In this document: positions 6,515 to 14,265 of the stretch, one piece after another
Position numbering within the stretch: the stretch's first letter is position 1
Layout of the letters: each line of letters opens with the position of its first letter
Assembly: GCA_946623365.1 (NCBI GenBank)
Contig: CAMORE010000026.1
Span: 1 to 19,711, forward strand
Source: an uncultured Acinetobacter sp.
GTDB lineage: Bacteria > Cyanobacteriota > Vampirovibrionia > Gastranaerophilales > Gastranaerophilaceae
DNA: 19,711 nt
Direction: 5' to 3'
Notes under the pieces: generated by a model
What the model saw: only the letters and a program-made list of their open reading frames with translations
What the model was told of the DNA's origin: nothing
Database searches by the model: none
Translations under genes and position numbers: made by a program

Positions 6515-8305
6515 ATGGCTAAAAATATCAGAAATATTGCAATAATTGCGCACGTTGACCATGGTAAAACAACACTCGTTGATTGTATGCTTAAACAGAG
6601 CGGAGTTTTTAGAGAAGGTCAACAAGTTCAGGAACGTGTCTTGGACAGTAATGATTTAGAAAGAGAAAGAGGAATTACTATTCTTTCTAAGAATATCTCA
6701 ATAAATTACAAAGGAGTAAAAATCAATGTTGTAGATACTCCGGGGCACGCAGATTTTGGCGGAGAGGTAGAACGTGTTTTAGGAATGGTTGATGGTGCTC
6801 TATTGATTGTAGATGCTGCCGAAGGTCCTATGCCTCAAACAAGATTTGTTTTATCAAAGGCTTTAGAGCTTGGTATTAAAATAATTGTAGTTATTAATAA
6901 AATTGATAAACCTGCTGCCGATCCTGACGGAACTCTGGATAAAGTATTTGACTTATTTACGGAATTAACTGACAGAGAAGATTTAATAGATTTTCCTTAC
7001 ATATATGCAAGCAGTTTAAACGGTTTTGCGATTAAAAATCTTGATGATGAAAAGAAAGACATGGTTCCTTTGTTGGATTGTATTCTTGCAAATATTCAAG
7101 AACCGGCAGGAGATGCATCCAAACCATTTCAATTCAGAGCAACGACTCTTGATTACAATGAATATGTAGGAAGGATTGTTATAGGAAGAATTGTAAACGG
7201 CGTTGTGCATTCTCAAGATCAGGTTGCATGGGTTAATGCACAGGGAGAAGTTAACAAAGGAAAGATATCTAAATTATTCGGGTTTAAAGATTTAGGAAGA
7301 GTGGAAATAGATTCGGCAGAAGCAGGAGACATTGTAGGAATTGCTGGTTTTTCGGATATTCAAATCGGAGAAACGCTTTGTGATACAAACAACATAAATC
7401 CTCTTCCACTTATAAAAGTTGATGAACCGACTTTGCAAATGAATTTTTCAGTAAATGACAGTCCTTTTGCAGGTCAGGAAGGTAAATTTGTAACCTCACG
7501 CCAATTAAGAAAAAGACTTTATGATGAACTGGAAAAAAATGTAAGTTTAAGAGTAGAAGACACTGATTCAACTGACTGTTTTAAGGTTTCAGGACGTGGA
7601 GAATTGCATTTGGGAATTCTTATCGAAACAATGCGCAGAGAAGGTTTTGAATTTCAGGTTTCAAAACCGGAAGTTATTTATAAAACCGTAAACGGAGAAC
7701 AATATGAACCGTTTGAAGATTTGCTCATTGATGTTCCGGAAGAATATGCAGGCGGTGCTATTGATAGACTTTCAGGCAGAAAAGCTGTCATGAAAGAAAT
7801 GAATAATGCAAACGGAAGAACTGTTCTTAAATTCTCTATTCCTGCAAGAGGTTTAATAGGTTTTCGTTCTGAATTTATACGTATGACCCGCGGTGAAGGC
7901 ATTATGTATCATACATTTGACGAATATAAACCATATGCAGGTGATATTCCTAAACAAAGAAGCGGATCTATTTTAGCTCACGAGCAAGGCGAAGCAATTC
8001 CTTATGCATTAGCACAATTTGAAGATAGGGGAGTATTCTTTGTTACCCCTCATACAAAAGTATATAGGGGAATGATAATTGGCGAAGGAAACAGACCCCA
8101 AGATATCGTTGTAAATATATGTAAGACAAAAAAACTTACTAACATGAGAAGTGCTACTGCTGATGTTATGGTAACGCTTCAAGGACATAAAGAATTAACT
8201 CTCGAAGAATGTTTAGAATACATCGGTGATGACGAGTTGGTAGAAGTTACACCCGAAAATATCAGAATGAGAAAACAAAATCTTGTTAAATTCGGCAGTA
8301 TCTAA
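6515..8305 (+). CDS. typA: GTP-binding protein TypA/BipA
   Basis: A ribosome-associated translational GTPase that helps 50S assembly and stress adaptation, related to EF-G. With the start used here it has 596 residues, near the usual 600-615. The G domain is at the N-terminus: G1 AHVDHGKTTL, the switch region ERERGITI, G3 DTPGHADFGGEVER and G4 NKIDKP. The beta-barrel, EF-G-like and BipA-specific C-terminal domains follow, including GRGELHLGILIETMRREG and RSGSILAHEQGEA. The ATG at 6515 (MAKNIRNIAII) is chosen over the in-frame TTG at 6503 because TypA proteins normally begin a few residues before the G1 strand. The ribosome site is weak (GGA 8 bases before). It is convergent with ispE (25-base gap, no hairpin). 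The identification is secure. Confidence 0.97.
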   Translation: MAKNIRNIAIIAHVDHGKTTLVDCMLKQSGVFREGQQVQERVLDSNDLERERGITILSKNISINYKGVKINVVDTPGHADFGGEVERVLGMVDGALLIVDAAEGPMPQTRFVLSKALELGIKIIVVINKIDKPAADPDGTLDKVFDLFTELTDREDLIDFPYIYASSLNGFAIKNLDDEKKDMVPLLDCILANIQEPAGDASKPFQFRATTLDYNEYVGRIVIGRIVNGVVHSQDQVAWVNAQGEVNKGKISKLFGFKDLGRVEIDSAEAGDIVGIAGFSDIQIGETLCDTNNINPLPLIKVDEPTLQMNFSVNDSPFAGQEGKFVTSRQLRKRLYDELEKNVSLRVEDTDSTDCFKVSGRGELHLGILIETMRREGFEFQVSKPEVIYKTVNGEQYEPFEDLLIDVPEEYAGGAIDRLSGRKAVMKEMNNANGRTVLKFSIPARGLIGFRSEFIRMTRGEGIMYHTFDEYKPYAGDIPKQRSGSILAHEQGEAIPYALAQFEDRGVFFVTPHTKVYRGMIIGEGNRPQDIVVNICKTKKLTNMRSATADVMVTLQGHKELTLEECLEYIGDDELVEVTPENIRMRKQNLVKFGSI

Positions 8306-8330
8306 ATGCTTTTGTAGAATATATGATTCT

Positions 8331-9182
8331 TTATCTATCTATGGAACATCCGTCAGGGATAAAGTTAAGATTGTTTATAACTTGATAATCTTGTCCTAAA
8401 TTTAAATTTGCAAGGTTTTCAAGAAGAAAGTATGTAGAACCTGAACCTGACATTATTGAATTTGGAAGTTTTGATTTTATAAATTGCAGCTCTTTATAAT
8501 CATCAAAAATGGCATATTCTAAATCGTTATACAGTGCTTCTTTAATATCCTGCTTGTTATTGAGTAATTCAATTAATTTTTCGGTCATGTTATGAGCAGG
8601 CTTAAATTTTTTTAATGAGTATTTTGTGTAAGCTTCTTTTGCGGAAATTGCAAGATTTTTAGGTTTAATTAGTGTAACAGGCATAGATATTGTCGGTAGC
8701 TTTTGTACTTTTTCTCCGCGCTGTGTTGCAAGAAGGCACCCGCCTTCTAGGCATACATTTAAATCAGAACCTAAAGAAGCACATAAATCGTTCAAATCAT
8801 TATTATTTAACGGTTTGTCAAAAATTTCGTTTAATCCTAACAGCGCTCCTGCTCCATCGGTACTGCCGCCTGCTAGTCCTGCTGATATGGGAATATTTTT
8901 TTCTATATTTATTTTGATTAACTTATTTTTTATGCCGGTTTTTTTCAAAAATAAATCAGCAGCTTTGTACACAAGATTTTTTTCATTATAAGGAATTTCC
9001 GAACTGTCCCCTGATAAAATAATTTGACTATTTGCTGCTTCTTCAGCGGAAATATTCAAATAATCATAAAGACTGATTAACTGCATAACACTTTTTATGT
9101 TATGAAATCCGTCCTCTCTTTTATTAACTATCTCTAAAGTAAGATTAATTTTTGCAGGACATTTTATTCTAATATTTTTCAT
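8331..9182 (-). CDS. ispE: 4-diphosphocytidyl-2-C-methyl-D-erythritol kinase
   Basis: This is the ATP-dependent kinase of the non-mevalonate (MEP) isoprenoid pathway, a GHMP-family cytoplasmic enzyme. It has 283 residues, the normal length. N-terminal PAKINL (Lys11) and DGFHNI (His27) contact the substrate. The ATP loop PISAGLAGGSTDGAGALLGLN (about 98-118) is typical. Asp140 in LGSDLNVCLEGG takes the place of the catalytic Asp, although the usual 'GADVPF' wording is altered to GSDLNV. MSGSGSTYFLL near the C-terminus is the last GHMP motif. No Shine-Dalgarno site precedes the ATG. Instead a promoter ends 6 bases before it, so the mRNA may be leaderless. Confidence 0.95.
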   Translation of the reverse strand: MKNIRIKCPAKINLTLEIVNKREDGFHNIKSVMQLISLYDYLNISAEEAANSQIILSGDSSEIPYNEKNLVYKAADLFLKKTGIKNKLIKINIEKNIPISAGLAGGSTDGAGALLGLNEIFDKPLNNNDLNDLCASLGSDLNVCLEGGCLLATQRGEKVQKLPTISMPVTLIKPKNLAISAKEAYTKYSLKKFKPAHNMTEKLIELLNNKQDIKEALYNDLEYAIFDDYKELQFIKSKLPNSIMSGSGSTYFLLENLANLNLGQDYQVINNLNFIPDGCSIDR

Positions 9183-9188
9183 AAAATA

Positions 9189-9217
9189 ATTTTACCATAG
9201 AAGAAAAATATAGTTAA
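9189..9217 (-). promoter_or_regulatory. Candidate ispE promoter giving a leaderless mRNA
   Basis: On the minus strand there is TTAACT (9212-9217), a 17-base spacer and TAAAAT (9189-9194) preceded by TGG, an extended -10. Only 6 bases separate the -10 hexamer from the ispE ATG at 9182, so the transcript should begin at or within a base or two of the start codon. This agrees with the missing ribosome site. Confidence 0.45.
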
Positions 9218-9266
9218 AATACCCCATTGTTACTTATGTAATACCATCATAAAATTTTGTTAAACA

Positions 9267-9277
9267 TTTGTTACAAA
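9267..9277. promoter_or_regulatory. TTTGTTACAAA palindrome, copy 2
   Basis: Second copy of the shared intergenic palindrome, in the divergent gap between ispE and the helix-turn-helix gene. On the ispE side it continues as TTTGTAACAAATGTTTA and then an ATTTTATGAT stretch. Nearly the same words occur in the same order upstream of rbfA. Confidence 0.35.
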
Positions 9278-9342
9278 TAGTGGAAATTAAAACTTTTATT
9301 TAATAAAATGTTAAATAAGAAAAGATAGAGGGGATTTTGGGA

Positions 9343-9867
9343 ATGAATACTACTTCAGACAAGGTACTGTTACCAAATGATGTAAGAAAATTATTAAACG
9401 CTGATAATAAAGAGATAGTTGAATTATGCAAAAGGACTTCAGTTACTCCAAAGAAAAATAAGCTGGGTCAAGTTTATTTTTCTATAGATGAAGTAAAGAA
9501 ATTAAGAAGTGCAAAATCCTCATTGTTAGCAGGAAATGGAATTAAGAAAATGAATAAGAATGAAACTTTACCCGTTATGACAAAACCGAATTCACAAGCT
9601 GTTGTAAATGGCTTATTAGACACACTAAACAAAATGGAAAATAATATTACAACTTCCATGACAAAGCTTATTGATGAAAAACTTGAAGGCATGGATGATG
9701 TAGTATTGGAGCTTGTTCGTTGTAAAACAGAAAACGAAAATCTTAAAAATAAAGTTAATGAACTAAATAAAGAAAACTTTAAGTTAAAAAATATCTTGAA
9801 TAGTTTCAAACCTTTATTTGCCGGATTTTATATTAAAAAAGAAGAAGAAAATAATATTTTACTATAA
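9343..9867 (+). CDS. Helix-turn-helix/coiled-coil protein, MerR-like N-terminus
   Basis: A 174-residue protein not recognised as a named gene. The N-terminal 55 residues (LPNDVRKLLNADNKEIVELC, then GQVYFSIDEVKKLRSA) resemble a MerR/excisionase-type winged helix-turn-helix: a helical pair, then a 'Y.F..DEV..L' wing and recognition of the following helix. Residues from about 80 to 160 are charged and heptad-like (KTENENLKNKVNELNKENFKLK), a probable coiled coil for dimerisation. The ATG at 9343 is preferred over an in-frame TTG at 9337, since GAGGGG ends 9 bases before it. It sits directly upstream of recA on the same strand, separated by 157 bases of repeats, so read-through is possible. It could be a DNA-binding regulator or a structural nucleoid protein; there is no proof of either. 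Confidence 0.65.
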   Translation: MNTTSDKVLLPNDVRKLLNADNKEIVELCKRTSVTPKKNKLGQVYFSIDEVKKLRSAKSSLLAGNGIKKMNKNETLPVMTKPNSQAVVNGLLDTLNKMENNITTSMTKLIDEKLEGMDDVVLELVRCKTENENLKNKVNELNKENFKLKNILNSFKPLFAGFYIKKEEENNILL

Positions 9868-9874
9868 GTGAACA

Positions 9875-10008
9875 AGTGATTAAGTGATTTTGTTTGATAT
9901 ATTCACTGATTAATTAGGTGAAAATAAGAAATTACTTAAGACTTGTGTAGTATCCAAAAAGATTTTAAAATTCACTCAATCACTCAGTCACCTGCTCACT
10001 TAATCACT
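9875..10008. repeat. GTGA-rich inverted repeats in front of recA
   Basis: The left arm AGTGATTAAGTGA (9875-9887) and the right arm TCACTTAATCACT (9996-10008) are perfect 13-base inverted repeats 108 bases apart. Each arm sits in a longer run of near-heptamer units (GTGAACA, GTGATTA, GTGATTT on the left; CACTCAAT, CACTCAGT, CACCTGCT on the right, on the opposite strand). If the upstream gene is read through, the leader could fold into a long stem directly before the recA ribosome site. Function unknown. It looks like a short non-coding repeat element rather than a LexA site. Confidence 0.6.
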
Positions 10009-10024
10009 ATAAAAGGAGTTTAAC

Positions 10025-11047
10025 ATGGCTGTAAAAGAAGAAGAAAAAGTTGCTGTATCTGATGAAAGGCAAAAAGCATTAAAGTTAGCTATAGATAAAA
10101 TAGAAAAAGATTTTGGTAAAGGCGCTATAATGAAGCTTGGTGACAAGCCTTCAGTTAGCGTAGAAACGATACCAACAGGTGCGTTAGCTCTGGATGTAGC
10201 ATTGGGAGTAGGAGGTATTCCAAGAGGTCGTATTATTGAAGTTTACGGCCCTGAATCATCAGGTAAGACAACGCTTGCTCAACATATTGTAGCTGAATGC
10301 CAGAAAAAAGGCGGTATAGCAGCATTTGTTGATGCAGAACATGCACTTGACCCTGAATATGCAAGAAATTTAGGTGTTAATATTGATGAATTATTAATAT
10401 CTCAACCTGATACCGGTGAACAAGCGTTGGATATTACAGAAGAACTGGTACGTTCCGGAGCTGTTGATATTATTGTTGTTGACTCTGTTGCGGCTCTTGT
10501 TCCGAAAGCTGAAATAGAAGGTTCTATGGAAGATCAGCAGATGGGGCTTCAAGCTCGTTTGATGTCAAAAGCTTTAAGAAAATTGACAGGTATAATCGGA
10601 AAAACAAATACAACGGTTATATTTATTAACCAATTAAGACAAAAAATCGGTGTTATGTATGGGAATCCTGAAACAACAACCGGCGGTAATGCATTAAAAT
10701 ACTATGCGTCTGTTCGTATGGAAATAAAGAGAGTTGAAGGCTTAAAAGGCGACGGAGAAGATGTCGGAAACCACGTAAGAGTAAGAGTTTTAAAGAACAA
10801 AGTTGCTCCTCCGTTCAGAACGGCAGAATTTGATATTATCTTTGGTAAAGGAATTTGTAAAATCGGTAATATCTTAGATGTGGCTGTTGATTTGGATATT
10901 GTTAAAAAAGCAGGCTCTTGGTTTAGTTTTAATGATGAAAAATTGGGTCAAGGCAGAGATAAGGCAAAAGAATTTTTAGCAGCTAATCCTGATATACTTG
11001 ATACAGTCGAAAAACTTGTCAGAGAAAAATTAGCAGAAAATTCTTAA
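10025..11047 (+). CDS. recA: DNA recombinase RecA
   Basis: RecA forms the ATP-dependent strand-exchange filament for recombinational repair and triggers SOS self-cleavage of LexA-type repressors. It has 340 residues, the usual length. It shows the N-terminal polymerisation helix (KALKLAIDKIEKDFGKGAIMKLG), Walker A GPESSGKT (75-82), FVDAEHALDPEYA, the Walker B region IIVVDSVAALVPKAEIEG, loop 1 and loop 2 (INQLRQKIGVMYGNPETTTGG) and the C-terminal domain. AAGGAG lies 6 bases upstream of the ATG. A strong hairpin terminator stands about 170 bases past the stop. I found no LexA-box-like palindrome in the leader, so SOS control cannot be shown here. The identification is secure. Confidence 0.98.
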   Translation: MAVKEEEKVAVSDERQKALKLAIDKIEKDFGKGAIMKLGDKPSVSVETIPTGALALDVALGVGGIPRGRIIEVYGPESSGKTTLAQHIVAECQKKGGIAAFVDAEHALDPEYARNLGVNIDELLISQPDTGEQALDITEELVRSGAVDIIVVDSVAALVPKAEIEGSMEDQQMGLQARLMSKALRKLTGIIGKTNTTVIFINQLRQKIGVMYGNPETTTGGNALKYYASVRMEIKRVEGLKGDGEDVGNHVRVRVLKNKVAPPFRTAEFDIIFGKGICKIGNILDVAVDLDIVKKAGSWFSFNDEKLGQGRDKAKEFLAANPDILDTVEKLVREKLAENS

Positions 11048-11055
11048 GAATATTA

Positions 11056-11117
11056 CTAATTATTAAGCGTGCTGTTATTTTGAAGGCGATAGCTAGAAAA
11101 ATCCTGCTAATTATTAA
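11056..11117 (+). repeat. Direct repeat CTAATTATTAA, two copies
   Basis: CTAATTATTAA occurs at 11056-11066 and again at 11107-11117. Both copies are followed by similar G/T-rich words (GCGTGCTGTTATTTT and CTGTGTTTATTTAGG), so this looks like a decayed duplication of about 25-30 bases. Confidence 0.45.
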
Positions 11118-11137
11118 CTGTGTTTATTTAGGTTATT

Positions 11138-11154
11138 GTTGGGTTTCACCCAAC
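11138..11154. repeat. GTTGGGT-TTC-ACCCAAC palindrome
   Basis: A perfect 7-base-pair hairpin with a 3-base loop, followed by CTACA. It resembles the widespread short intergenic palindromes with a TAGGTTGGGT core known from many bacterial genomes. It lacks a T-tract, so it is not the terminator. Confidence 0.55.
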
Positions 11155-11218
11155 CTACACTGAAAAATAACAAGAGTTCAAAAACGAATACAGATATATT
11201 TTATAAGCAAACATTAAG

Positions 11219-11253
11219 AGGCGGTTTGAGAAAATTCTCAAACCGCCTTTTTT
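11219..11253 (+). terminator. Strong rho-independent terminator after recA
   Basis: The stem AGGCGGTTTGAGAA / TTCTCAAACCGCCT (11219-11232 and 11235-11248) is a 14-base inverted repeat, in practice 13 pairs with a 4-base loop, followed by TTTTTACTTTTTT. On the other strand the stem has no T-tract, so it serves recA transcription only. Confidence 0.92.
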
Positions 11254-11307
11254 ACTTTTTTATTTTATACTGAGTCAATCTTCTTGAAATATCTCCTTGA
11301 GGGAGGC

Positions 11308-11437
11308 TTCAAATTTTTATACATTTGAACGAGTCCTTCAATGCCGACCGACCCAAAATGAAAAGTCTTTTGGTTCTTTTCTTCAGAAAAGAATATCCTT
11401 TTCGTTTACCTCTCACCCTGACCCTTTCTCACAAGGG
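11308..11437. repeat. Cluster of three inverted repeats near the ligase 3' end
   Basis: TTCAAAT / ATTTGAA (11308-11314, 11323-11329), TTCTTTTCT / AGAAAAGAA (11374-11382, 11385-11393) and CCCTT / AAGGG (11422-11426, 11433-11437). None has a good T-tract for either neighbouring gene. Their density suggests remnants of nested palindromic repeat elements, or processing structures in the ligase mRNA 3' end. Confidence 0.45.
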
Positions 11438-11459
11438 AAGGATGAAGTTTTGTTTACCA

Positions 11460-13625
11460 TTAGTAAGAGCAAGCGCAAACGCCGTTTTCGCAGTGGTAGC
11501 CTAAAGCTTCTTGCGATTCAGACATACGAACTTTGATACGACCGTCTACAGCAATGCCTTCACCTGTCTTTTCAGAGATAAGTAACGGGTTAATATCCAA
11601 CTCATCAATGAATTTAAAGTCAGATACCAATTGAGATAATCTCAACAGTGTTTCTTCAATTTGATCCATTTGAGCAGGTGTTGTGCCTCTTGCACCTTGA
11701 AGAAGTTTGTATGCTTTTACAGACTTAATCATGTCTTTTGCATCCATATCAGTAAGAGGTGCAATTCTGAATGTTACGTCTTTCATAACTTCGATAAATA
11801 CGCCGCCCAAACCGAACATCATCATCGGACCGTATTGCGGGTCAGTTGCAATACCGCAAACCATTTCTCTTGAACCTTTTACCATTTCTTGGATGATAAC
11901 ACCTTCAAGACCTTCTAAAAGTCCTTTAGCTTCAAGTTTAGAGATTAAGTCTTGATATTCTGCTCTAAGTTGTTCAGCTGATTGAATATTTACTCTAACA
12001 CCGCCAACATCAGTTTTGTGAGATGTTGTTTTAGAAGTCATTTTCATAACAACCGGATATCCTATAGAATCAGCAATTGAAACTGCTTGATCTTCTGTTG
12101 TTGCAAAACCTGATTTACAAACTCTGATTCCGTATGCATCTAATACATCAATTGATTCACGAGTAGTTAATTGATCACGACCTTCATTAATTGATTTAGC
12201 GATGATAGATTTAGCTTTATCGTAATCAACATCGTATTTCATGATAGTTCCTTCAGGTCTTTCAATCCATAATCTTTGTTGATTCAATCTGTTAAATCCG
12301 TCAGCAGCTTCTTCTGCGTACATAAAGAACGGCATGTTAACCTTCATATCAGATAATGCTGTGAAGAATTCAGACTTAGTCATAAATACACCGATAACAG
12401 GTTTGTGCGGATATTGAGCTTTAATTTCCATAACGGCTTTAGCAACATCAATATCTTTCAAACCTAAGAACGGCAAGTATATAACCATAATCATATCAAC
12501 ATTTTCATCAGCAATAACTGTTTCAAGAGTTTGCTTGTAGTGCTCAATCGGAGCAGAAGCAATCATATCAATCGGGTTTTTAACAGATGCAGCTGAAGGT
12601 AAGAAGCTTCTCAATTTTTCTTTAGTTTCGTCTGAAATCTTAGCCATTTGCATACCGTATTCGCAAACTGCGTCAGTTGCCATGATGCCGGGGCCGCCTG
12701 AGTTAGTAATGATTGCTACTCTGTCACCCTTTGGAATAGGGCAGTTAGCAAAAACTTTAGCTGTAGCAAACAGGTTTTTCAAAGAGTATTCTCTGATTAC
12801 ACCTGATTGACTTAAAAGAGCGTTAGCAGCTTTATCAGCACCGGCTAAAGAACCTGTGTGAGAAGAAGCAGCGCTTGCACCTGCAGCACTTCTGCCTGCC
12901 TTAAGAGCTAAGATTGGTTTTTTCTTAGAAATTCTTGAAGCTAATTTACGGAAGTTAGCAGGGTTTTGGATTGATTCCATGTAAAGAAGAATCTGTTGAA
13001 CGTCATCTTCATTTTCCCAGTATTCCATAGCTGTTTCAGCGTTAACATCAGCTTGGTTACCGATAGAAATAAATTGAGCAAAACCTAAGTTAAGGTCTTT
13101 TAATATGTTAAGGATACCGCCGCCTAAAGCACCTGATTGAGAAACAAAACCGATATGTCCTCTTTCAGGAAGAGATTCTGCAAAACATCCGTCCATAGAA
13201 ATTTCAGGAAGAGTGTTAACAACGCCTAAACAGTTAGGTCCAACACATCTCATACCGTATGATTGAACTTTTTCCAATAATTGTTTTTCAAGTTCAGCAC
13301 CTTCTTTACCTGTTTCTTTAAAACCTGCTGTAATAACGCAAAGACCTTTAATACCTTTTTCGTGGCATTGATCAATAGTTGAAAGTACGAATTTAGCATT
13401 AACAACAATAATAGCTAAATCGATTTCATCAGGAACTTCAAGAACAGAAGTATATGCTTGAAGTCCTTCTATAATTCCGCCTTTTGGGTTAATCGGGTAA
13501 ATATTACCTTTGAATTTGTATTCTTGTAATCTTTTCATGATGTCAGAGCCGATTGTGTGTTCTTTAGTAGAAGCACCGACAACTGCAATTGATTTTGGTT
13601 TCATGATTTTGTCTAAATTGCTCAT
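11460..13625 (-). CDS. Acetate-CoA ligase (ADP-forming), fused alpha-beta type
   Basis: This enzyme reversibly converts acetyl-CoA (or another acyl-CoA), ADP and phosphate to the acid, CoA and ATP, so it makes ATP in fermentation. It has 721 residues with alpha and beta parts in one chain. Order: CoA-binding Rossmann domain (AVVGASTKEHTIG, 1-130), succinyl-CoA-ligase-like domain with the phosphate-accepting His256 in ASSHTGSLAGAD, a middle domain with ITNSGGPGIMATD, then the ATP-grasp domain (about 490-715) with the second relay His in TSHKTDVGGV and DINPLL near the end. The chain ends in an odd Cys-rich tail (YHCENGVCACSY). AAAGGATGAG precedes the ATG. Codon choice is more biased and less AT-rich than in its neighbours, suggesting high expression. 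Substrate could be acetate or other short acids. Confidence 0.93.
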   Translation of the reverse strand: MSNLDKIMKPKSIAVVGASTKEHTIGSDIMKRLQEYKFKGNIYPINPKGGIIEGLQAYTSVLEVPDEIDLAIIVVNAKFVLSTIDQCHEKGIKGLCVITAGFKETGKEGAELEKQLLEKVQSYGMRCVGPNCLGVVNTLPEISMDGCFAESLPERGHIGFVSQSGALGGGILNILKDLNLGFAQFISIGNQADVNAETAMEYWENEDDVQQILLYMESIQNPANFRKLASRISKKKPILALKAGRSAAGASAASSHTGSLAGADKAANALLSQSGVIREYSLKNLFATAKVFANCPIPKGDRVAIITNSGGPGIMATDAVCEYGMQMAKISDETKEKLRSFLPSAASVKNPIDMIASAPIEHYKQTLETVIADENVDMIMVIYLPFLGLKDIDVAKAVMEIKAQYPHKPVIGVFMTKSEFFTALSDMKVNMPFFMYAEEAADGFNRLNQQRLWIERPEGTIMKYDVDYDKAKSIIAKSINEGRDQLTTRESIDVLDAYGIRVCKSGFATTEDQAVSIADSIGYPVVMKMTSKTTSHKTDVGGVRVNIQSAEQLRAEYQDLISKLEAKGLLEGLEGVIIQEMVKGSREMVCGIATDPQYGPMMMFGLGGVFIEVMKDVTFRIAPLTDMDAKDMIKSVKAYKLLQGARGTTPAQMDQIEETLLRLSQLVSDFKFIDELDINPLLISEKTGEGIAVDGRIKVRMSESQEALGYHCENGVCACSY

Positions 13626-13750
13626 TTTCTCATCCTTTCTTTTTTTGAAATAATTTTATATTCCTATTTTGTTAAGTAATTTTTCATATCTTGCTGGCTT
13701 ATTACTCAAATTGTTTACTATAAAGAGTTTTCCTCTAAAATCGGTATTTT

Positions 13751-14116
13751 CTATGGGCGTAGTTTGCATTTGCCCCCCTTGCTGTCTAAAACAGATTTAG
13801 ATATGAACGATTTATACATTTCTATAGCCTCTTTTGCTGCATCAATAAGTGTTTCTGCAAGAATATTTGATTGAACTTTTACGGTATACTCTTTAACTTT
13901 TTGTGCTTTTGCAAAAGTCTTATTTGCTGCAACATCAAAAAAATTACGGTTGACTTTATTTGGGGATATAAAAATATCAAAAGGTTCATTTTCTATTTGT
14001 GTTGCTAATTTTTTAAACTTATGAGCTAAAACTTTTGATATAGGCGCATTATCAGGTTTATAATAGACCACTTTGCCATTAAAATTCGGTTGTGTATTAA
14101 TTTGTTGTATGTGCAT
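13751..14116 (-). CDS. Hypothetical protein with N-terminal NFNGK motif
   Basis: A 121-residue basic soluble protein of unknown function. The first residues, MHIQQINTQPNFNGKVVYYK, carry a short disordered lead and a 'NFNGK' motif. From memory, many proteins of gut Melainabacteria begin with a similar 'P.F.GK' tag, so this may be a lineage-specific family. The rest is lysine-rich and mostly helical (HKFKKLATQIEN, ETLIDAAKEAIEMYKSFISK) with one strand pair (PFDIFISPN), ending KGGKCKLRP. There is no signal peptide or membrane helix. AAAGGATAT lies before the ATG, and a plausible promoter stands 44-72 bases upstream. It is divergent from the radical-SAM/AAA operon and in tandem with the ligase gene, with no terminator between. 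Confidence 0.65.
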   Translation of the reverse strand: MHIQQINTQPNFNGKVVYYKPDNAPISKVLAHKFKKLATQIENEPFDIFISPNKVNRNFFDVAANKTFAKAQKVKEYTVKVQSNILAETLIDAAKEAIEMYKSFISKSVLDSKGGKCKLRP

Positions 14117-14159
14117 GCCGGATATCCTTTTGCATAAACATAGTTCATTTCTCGTAAAT

Positions 14160-14188
14160 ATTATGATACAGACAGGGGCAAAAGTAAA
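14160..14188 (-). promoter_or_regulatory. Candidate promoter of the NFNGK protein gene
   Basis: On the minus strand there is TTTACT (14183-14188), a 17-base spacer and CATAAT (14160-14165). The word TTACTTTTGCCCCT (14174-14187) covers most of the -35 and spacer. The same 14 bases occur at 5221-5234, in the same orientation and at a similar distance from the 5303 gene. Confidence 0.4.
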
Positions 14189-14265
14189 GAGGTTATTATG
14201 TAAACAGGTATATCACCGATTGATTTGTAAATAATGAATGAGTAGGTAAAATAATTGCTGAAAAT

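Larger units (their letters stand above)
11048..11459. other. 412-base convergent gap rich in palindromes
   Basis: The gap lies between the 3' ends of recA and the acetate-CoA ligase gene and holds no credible gene; an ORF reading into the ligase antisense has no ribosome site. From left to right it contains a direct repeat, a GTTGGGT/ACCCAAC palindrome, the recA terminator, and three further inverted repeats (11308-11329, 11374-11393, 11422-11437). The stretch 11411-11440 (CACCCTGACCCTTTCTCAC, then AAGGGAAGG) resembles remnants of pyrimidine/purine-rich intergenic repeats. Confidence 0.6.

Noticed and set aside
9337..9342. Earlier TTG start for the helix-turn-helix gene
   Set aside because: GAGGGG is better spaced for the ATG two codons later.
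9868..10020. LexA/SOS box before recA
   Set aside because: The inverted repeats are AGTGATTAAGTGA-type words and match neither the CGAAC..GTTCG nor the CTG..CAG class of LexA sites.
11297..11536. 79-codon plus-strand ORF
   Set aside because: It has no ribosome site or recognisable protein pattern, its second part is antisense to the ligase gene, and it crosses palindromic repeats.
14160..14188. Sigma-54-type site (TTTTGC end) upstream of the NFNGK gene
   Set aside because: The GG/GC dinucleotide spacing typical of sigma-54 (TGGCAC-N5-TTGCA) is absent.
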